NCBI GenBank assembly: GCA_946479615.1
Contig: CAMLGR010000092.1
Location: 1 to 18,708, forward strand
Length of the DNA: 18,708 nucleotides
Origin: an uncultured Bacteroidota bacterium
GTDB taxonomy: Bacteria > Bacteroidota > Bacteroidia > Chitinophagales > Chitinophagaceae
Direction of reading: 5' to 3'
This document shows, in pieces, positions 15,464-18,708 of this stretch. Under the pieces are notes generated by a model, which was not told the origin of the DNA, did no database searches, and saw only the letters and a list, made by a program, of their open reading frames with translations. The first letter of the stretch is position 1, and each line of letters opens with the position of its first letter. A program made the position numbers and the translations under genes.

Positions 15464-16726
15464 TTAGTTGAGTATGATATGCGAACCGTTCACAATACCG
15501 ATGACTTTACCGGTGAGTTCTTTACCGGGAAAAGGAGAGTTTTTTGATTTCGATTTCAGATCTTTGGATTCAACGGTCCATTTCTTTGCGGGATCAAATA
15601 AAGTAAGTGAAGCCCTGGAACCTTCTTTAATGGAAGGTACTTCCATACCAAAGATGCGGCGTGGATTGACCGATAATAATTCAACCCATTTTTCCTGTTT
15701 GATTCCCGGTACTGCTGTATTGACTACTGCATAAGCTGTTTCCAGTCCGATCATGCCGAATTTCGCATATTCAAACTCCAATACTTTGCTATCGTATTCA
15801 TGTGGCAGGTGATGTGAGGCAATACAATCGATCACGCCTTCTGCCAATGCTTTTTTCAATGCCTCGCGGTTTTCTTTGGTGCGGATCGGCGGATTCACTT
15901 TCAGGTTGCTGTCATATCCTTCCAGGTCCTCATCGGAAAAATAAAGATGATAAGGAGTAACGGAGCAACTGATACCAGCACCGCTTTCTTTTCCACGTTT
16001 GATATATTCCAGTGATTTGCCGGAGCTCACCCCGGTAAAATGCAGTTTGGAATCGGCATAACGCGCGAGTTTGATATCGCGCGCTACGATCAGTTCTTCC
16101 GCCATAACTGGTTTGCCGGGCAATCCCAGTTGTGTAGACACGATCCCTTCATTCATCAATCCATGCGGATTGATGCTTTTATCATCAGGTACTTGTATGA
16201 TCGTGCCATCGAATGCTTTTACATATTGCAGGGCTTTTACCAGCAGGCCGGATGACTGGATGCTGTTGATGCCATCTCCAAAAGCGATCGCACCGCTGGC
16301 GCGCATATCATACATTTCGGCCAGTTCTTTTCCTTCGGTGTTTTTGGTAACAGCGCCGATCGGATGAATGGTCACGGGTAATGACCTGCTTTTTTGAATG
16401 ATATATTCAACGCCGGCTTTGTTATGCAGGGAAGGATTGGTATTGGGAATGACCATCACATCGGTGTAACCACCGGCGGCCGCGGCAGCGGCTCCTGTTT
16501 CAATGGTTTCTTTGAATTCGTAACCGGGGTCACCGAAATTGGCAAATACATCCATCCAGCCGGGCGATACGCAAAGACCTGCAATGCTTATTTCCTGGTC
16601 GGCCTGCACGACTATCTTTTTACCCGTTTGGGTAATAACACCATCTTCAATGAAAATGTCCTGGATTTGCCCGTTGAGAGGAGATGTAGGATCAACGATC
16701 GTGGCTTGCTTAATGAGTATTTTCAT
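15464..16726 (-). CDS. Dihydroorotase-like amidohydrolase lacking the canonical metal ligands
   Basis: The 420-residue protein aligns along its length with type I dihydroorotase/allantoinase: [20 protein letters not shown] (54-73), [10 protein letters not shown] (91-100), [14 protein letters not shown] (149-162), [14 protein letters not shown] (277-290), [12 protein letters not shown] (300-311), VNPRRIFG (353-360). The usual zinc ligands are replaced: HxH is F61-A-N63, the substrate Arg two residues later is G65, the His of HVS is G232 (TGVSS), and the catalytic Asp of DHAPH is H305. It may therefore be a non-catalytic partner, like the PyrC' subunits that support aspartate carbamoyltransferase, or may use a different mechanism. 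Annotation pipelines would probably call it pyrC; that should be treated with caution. It heads a tight run with DUF4199 and GT2. Confidence 0.85.
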   Translation of the reverse strand: MKILIKQATIVDPTSPLNGQIQDIFIEDGVITQTGKKIVVQADQEISIAGLCVSPGWMDVFANFGDPGYEFKETIETGAAAAAAGGYTDVMVIPNTNPSLHNKAGVEYIIQKSRSLPVTIHPIGAVTKNTEGKELAEMYDMRASGAIAFGDGINSIQSSGLLVKALQYVKAFDGTIIQVPDDKSINPHGLMNEGIVSTQLGLPGKPVMAEELIVARDIKLARYADSKLHFTGVSSGKSLEYIKRGKESGAGISCSVTPYHLYFSDEDLEGYDSNLKVNPPIRTKENREALKKALAEGVIDCIASHHLPHEYDSKVLEFEYAKFGMIGLETAYAVVNTAVPGIKQEKWVELLSVNPRRIFGMEVPSIKEGSRASLTLFDPAKKWTVESKDLKSKSKNSPFPGKELTGKVIGIVNGSHIILN

Positions 16727-16733
16727 TAAGGGG

Positions 16734-16741
16734 CGAAGATA
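16734..16741 (-). promoter_or_regulatory. Candidate -7 element for the dihydroorotase-like gene
   Basis: The minus strand reads TATCTTCG, one mismatch from TAnnTTTG, only 7 bases upstream of the ATG at 16726. If used, the transcript would be essentially leaderless. No -33 element is evident. Confidence 0.3.
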
Positions 16742-16770
16742 AAGGTTTTTTGGATGGGGAAATAAATTAT

Positions 16771-16851
16771 GAATTATGAGTTATGAATTCTGAATGTGGC
16801 GTAATCAAATTGAGTTTACTTGTAGTACGCTACATTCATAACTCATAATTC
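16771..16851. repeat. Inverted repeat downstream of DUF3037 gene (TATGAAT family)
   Basis: The left arm 16771-16803 and right arm 16826-16851 pair over 25 of 26 bases (GAATTATGAGTTATGAAT, then GT(G/A)GCGTA) once a 7-base insertion (TCTGAAT, about 16789-16795) is removed from the left arm. The insertion is a near-copy of the neighbouring TATGAAT heptamer. Loop 16804-16825. The element shares its words with the repeat at 2723-2827. It lies 16 bases beyond the stop of the DUF3037 gene, so it would be in that gene's 3' untranslated region. Confidence 0.8.
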
Positions 16852-16866
16852 AGAGCCCCCAACCCT

Positions 16867-17262
16867 TTACAATACCAATTGATTATACAGGCGTTCGAGC
16901 GCTTCGGCGGGATTGCCGGACAAACCGGGGTGTACTTTCGAGGTCTGGACGATGGTGCTGCGGGCGGCGGTGAGCCAGCGGAAACGGGAGGCGATATCCA
17001 GTTCGCCGATCGGGCCGCTGCCTTTTTCGCCTTTGCAGATGCGGTCAAAAGCGAGCAGGTATTCTTTTACTTCGTTAATATCGAGACAATCGCCAAAGGC
17101 ACGGAAGCGCTCTTCGTCGAGACAGAACTTCGCCTGTAAAAACTTTGGTTGCTGGCAATACACGATCACCCCGGCGTTGAAGAATTCTTCCCGTTCTACC
17201 CGTGGTACAATGCGAATGATAGCATATTCAAATAAGTGACTGTCTTGCATGTATTGCTTCAT
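16867..17262 (-). CDS. DUF3037 domain protein
   Basis: The 131-residue protein carries the DUF3037 hallmark near its N-terminus: FEYAIIRIVPRVEREEFFNA (11-30) followed by GVIVYC (31-36). It then has a helical middle (EERFRAFGDCLDINEVKEYLLAFDRICKG) and SRFRWLTAARSTIVQTSKVH (92-111). It is soluble, with no signal. The start at 17262 lies inside the 3' end of the HipA-like kinase gene (35-base overlap); M5 (17250) is an equally good start and would still overlap. Overlap implies translational coupling and a joint function. No biochemical role is established for the domain to my knowledge. By position it could be a regulator, substrate or antitoxin-like partner of the kinase; that is inference. 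Confidence 0.85.
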   Translation of the reverse strand: MKQYMQDSHLFEYAIIRIVPRVEREEFFNAGVIVYCQQPKFLQAKFCLDEERFRAFGDCLDINEVKEYLLAFDRICKGEKGSGPIGELDIASRFRWLTAARSTIVQTSKVHPGLSGNPAEALERLYNQLVL

Positions 17263-18025
17263 TTAGAAAAATCGCGGAGGATGCTATTCGTGATAATAAA
17301 AATTCAGTGTATACATTCCGTCGCTCCTGTGGTGTGCCTTCACCTGCACCGGAGAGCAGCCATTCTTCGGGTATGGAATTTACAATTGTACTGATCAGTT
17401 CCGGTGTCAGGATTGCGCGGCAGGTAATGTCCGCTTCTTCGAGCCGGGAAGCCTGGCGCAACAGCACATGATCTTTTACCTGTATAAATGGTTTGCCGGA
17501 TTGTTCTTTCCAGGTTGACCAGGAATGATGAAAATACAGGGAGGCACCGTGGTCGATCAGCCATAATTCTTTATGCCAGCTCAGCATATTCGTATTGCGC
17601 GGGGTACGGTCTACATTCATCAGCAAACAATCGAGCCATACGATCTGTGAGGCCAGTAACGGATCAACAGGAGTGACCGTAGGATCGAAAGTGATCGCGC
17701 CCGAGAGATAATGAAGCGCGAGATTAGTGCCGGTGCTTGCTTTCAGCAGGTCCTGTATTTCTTCATCGGGTTCGGTGCGGCCAAAGGCGGTGTCGAGCCG
17801 GGCAAAAACGATCTCCGGTACTTTCAATCCGAGTACACGGGCGAGTTCACCGCCGATCAGTTCGGCGATCAGGGCCTTGATGCCCTGGCCGGCGCCACGG
17901 AATTTGAGCACATATAAAAAACCATCATCGGCTTCGGCAATAGCGGGTAGCGAGCCGCCTTCCCGCAGGGGGGTGACATAGCGTGTTACATTGACTGTTC
18001 TTATTGCCAGCGGCTCTTTTTTCAT
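17228..18025 (-). CDS. HipA-like kinase (HipA_2 type)
   Basis: The 265-residue protein looks like a stand-alone HipA-family protein kinase. An N-terminal nucleotide-binding part has REGGSLPAIAEADDG (21-35) and FLYVLKFRGAGQG (36-48) with the presumed ATP-binding K41. A helix LIAELIGGELARVLGL (52-67) supplies the paired Glu. The catalytic loop NVDRTPRNTNM (137-147) has D139 and N144. The metal-binding segment LWLIDHGASLYF (154-165) has D158 in place of the DFG Asp. E. coli HipA is about 440 residues with an extra N-terminal domain; this form is minimal. HipA phosphorylates glutamyl-tRNA synthetase and causes persistence, but the substrate here is unknown, and no HipB-like HTH antitoxin is encoded beside it. 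Its only close partner is DUF3037. Confidence 0.85.
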   Translation of the reverse strand: MKKEPLAIRTVNVTRYVTPLREGGSLPAIAEADDGFLYVLKFRGAGQGIKALIAELIGGELARVLGLKVPEIVFARLDTAFGRTEPDEEIQDLLKASTGTNLALHYLSGAITFDPTVTPVDPLLASQIVWLDCLLMNVDRTPRNTNMLSWHKELWLIDHGASLYFHHSWSTWKEQSGKPFIQVKDHVLLRQASRLEEADITCRAILTPELISTIVNSIPEEWLLSGAGEGTPQERRNVYTEFLLSRIASSAIFLNEAIHARQSLI

Positions 18026-18214
18026 AAAAACTATTCAGCAACTCTTGTTAAGAGGGGGTATTGCTAAAAAATAATTTTAAAGATAGCTATTATTGAATGA
18101 ACAGATGACTGGAGGCGGGATGTGTTTGATCTGAACCGGGATAGTTATAGGAATAAGAAATGAAGAATAAGGAATAAGGAATGAGAAAGTGCCAGTAAAA
18201 TTGCAGGAACTGAC
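18026..18214. other. Gene-free region upstream of the HipA-like gene
   Basis: No coding sequence is evident. A small hairpin CTCTT-gtt-AAGAG lies close to the kinase start. The minus strand reads TATCTTTA at 18078-18085, one mismatch from TAnnTTTG, about 52 bases before the kinase start codon: a weak promoter candidate. From 18151 a tandem heptamer array begins (separate entry). Confidence 0.4.
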
Positions 18215-18230
18215 TTTCTCATTCCTTATT
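18151..18230. repeat. Tandem heptamer array with 18-bp inverted repeat
   Basis: From 18151 the plus strand reads in sevens: GAATAAG, AAATGAA, GAATAAG, GAATAAG, GAATGAG. The end of this array (18173-18190) is the exact reverse complement of 18213-18230 over 18 bases, giving a strong stem with a 22-base loop (18191-18212). The same 16 bases AATAAGGAATGAGAAA recur a third time at 18535-18550. Confidence 0.88.
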
Positions 18231-18550
18231 TCTTATTTCGGGAATAATATATAAATTGGGCGAAGACTACAAGTAGGCCTGCCATCTGTTTTCAATTAAT
18301 TCAGGGTGTTATTATAGACTTGTTGCCCCGCAGGGGCATCCTGTTTATAGAAAATCTTCATAACCAGGATCAGGACTTCGTAGAAGTCACCTGAACTAAT
18401 CATTAACCAGGTAACTCCTGCGGAGTTGAAAATCCTTTTCTCAACTAGTTCTATAAACAGGTGGCTCCTACGGAGCTTACACATCAATAAGTACCATAAG
18501 AAGCGGTTTTGCCCACTTTGTATATTATTCCCGGAATAAGGAATGAGAAA
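18215..18550. mobile_element. MITE-like element with ~40-bp terminal inverted repeats
   Basis: The left end 18215-18261 and right end 18511-18550 are reverse complements: 16 of 16 bases at the outer part (18215-18230 with 18535-18550) and 21 of 23 at the inner part (18239-18261 with 18511-18533). The left copy has seven more bases between the two parts (a TCTTATT heptamer). The interior (about 250 bp) has no transposase and no credible gene, only the four-hairpin array. Size, ends and lack of coding capacity resemble a miniature inverted-repeat element, but no target-site duplication is visible, so mobility is inferred. Confidence 0.5.
18324..18477. repeat. Symmetric array of four covarying hairpins
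   Basis: Four 15-base hairpins, each a 6-bp stem with a 3-base loop: TGCCCC-gca-GGGGCA (18324-18338), GACTTC-gta-GAAGTC (18374-18388), AACTCC-tgc-GGAGTT (18413-18427) and GGCTCC-tac-GGAGCT (18463-18477, one G-T pair). Stem sequences differ but pairing is kept. Centres are spaced 50, 39 and 50 bases. The first and last are flanked internally by CCTGTTTATAGAA (18340-18352) and its reverse complement (18449-18461). Loops 1-2 (GCA, GTA) are the complements of loops 3-4 (TGC, TAC), so the array is two units in each orientation, like a REP/BIME arrangement. Confidence 0.85.
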
Positions 18551-18610
18551 ATGGGGTGGGCTTGCTTTAGACTAGCTCTTTCTGTGTTTTCCTCTTTGGC
18601 GATTAAATCA

Positions 18611-18618
18611 TACATTTG
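18611..18618 (+). promoter_or_regulatory. -7 promoter element of the tRNA-Pro gene
   Basis: TACATTTG is an exact TAnnTTTG, 14 bases upstream of the tRNA 5' end, the right place for transcription to start a few bases before the mature tRNA. A T-rich GTTTT at 18586-18590 at about 20 bp spacing is a weak -33 candidate. Confidence 0.6.
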
Positions 18619-18632
18619 CCGCCCCAATTGTT

Positions 18633-18706
18633 CGGGACGTAGCGCAGCCCGGTAGCGCACTTGCATGGGGTGCAAGGGGTCGCTAGTTCGAATCTAGTCG
18701 TCCCGA
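18633..18706 (+). tRNA. tRNA-Pro, anticodon GGG
   Basis: A full cloverleaf can be drawn. Acceptor stem CGGGACG (18633-18639) pairs with CGTCCCG (18699-18705), discriminator A 18706. D stem is GCGC/GCGC. The anticodon stem CTTGC (18660-18664) pairs with GCAAG (18672-18676) around loop ATGGGGT, with anticodon GGG at 18667-18669 reading CCC/CCU proline codons. Variable loop has five bases. The T stem GCTAG/CTAGT (one G-T pair) carries loop TTCGAAT. The 3' CCA is not encoded in the visible sequence (CT follows and the window ends), as is common in Bacteroidota. Confidence 0.96.
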
Positions 18707-18708
18707 CT

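Noticed and set aside
15464..16726. Plain annotation as active dihydroorotase pyrC
   Set aside because: The metal-binding and catalytic residues that define the activity are not present, so the gene symbol was withheld.
17228..18025. Classical hipBA toxin-antitoxin locus
   Set aside because: No helix-turn-helix HipB is encoded upstream or downstream; the partner is DUF3037 and the kinase lacks the extra N-terminal domain of HipA.
18324..18477. Possible CRISPR array
   Set aside because: The repeat units are different palindromes in both orientations with unequal 39/50-base spacing, not identical direct repeats with unique spacers, and no cas genes are near.
18296..18487. Minus-strand 63-codon frame in the hairpin array
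   Set aside because: It is explained by the four palindromes and their tails; composition is set by the repeats and no start context or family is seen.
18484..18675. Minus-strand 63-codon frame over the window end
   Set aside because: It runs antisense through the tRNA-Pro gene and its promoter, so it is not a gene.

Overview
The window looks like chromosomal DNA of a Bacteroidota bacterium, most likely of the Chitinophagaceae or a close relative. This is inferred from the gene families (a TonB-dependent outer-membrane receptor, a DUF4199 membrane protein, a Bacteroidota-type degenerate dihydroorotase), the near absence of Shine-Dalgarno sequences, and several good matches to the Bacteroidota promoter -7 element TAnnTTTG. 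No species can be named from the sequence alone.

Layout. 1-472 is gene-free and carries dispersed ACACGGAT-type repeats. 473-922 (-) encodes an exported YCII-domain protein. 1155-2701 (+) is a two-gene ABC-2 exporter (ATPase plus permease). 2835-4964 (-) is a TonB-dependent receptor-like protein, and a small exported Cys/His-containing protein starts divergently from it with GTG (5119-5460, +). 5537-6415 (+) is a secreted thioredoxin-fold/TPR protein with a single active-site cysteine. 6581-8374 (+) is the translation GTPase LepA (EF-4), followed by a strong intrinsic terminator. 8655-9683 (-) is an exported protein of unknown function with its own well-formed promoter.

From 9776 to 16726 everything lies on the minus strand. 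Read in the direction of transcription, the order is: a dihydroorotase-like protein lacking the usual metal ligands, a DUF4199 membrane protein, and a membrane-anchored GT2 glycosyltransferase; then a GT4 glycosyltransferase, HddA-type heptose-7-phosphate kinase, GmhA sedoheptulose-7-phosphate isomerase, and an HddC-GmhB fusion. The last three genes together encode all four steps from sedoheptulose 7-phosphate to GDP-D-glycero-alpha-D-manno-heptose, an activated sugar for surface glycans. The GT4 enzyme, which overlaps hddA, is a plausible user of it.

16867-18025 (-) is a translationally overlapping pair: a HipA-like kinase followed by a DUF3037 protein. To my knowledge this module has no established function, and it is the best candidate here for an undescribed system. 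The window ends in a gene-free stretch with a 336-bp element bounded by inverted repeats. Its core is four covarying hairpins in a symmetric array, and it lies just upstream of a tRNA-Pro(GGG) gene.

A theme across the window is that most larger gaps contain long inverted repeats built from short reiterated words (TATGAAT, CTATG, CTCTGTG, GAATAAG, CACGGAT). The words differ from gap to gap but the architecture is the same, and most lie at the 3' ends of genes.
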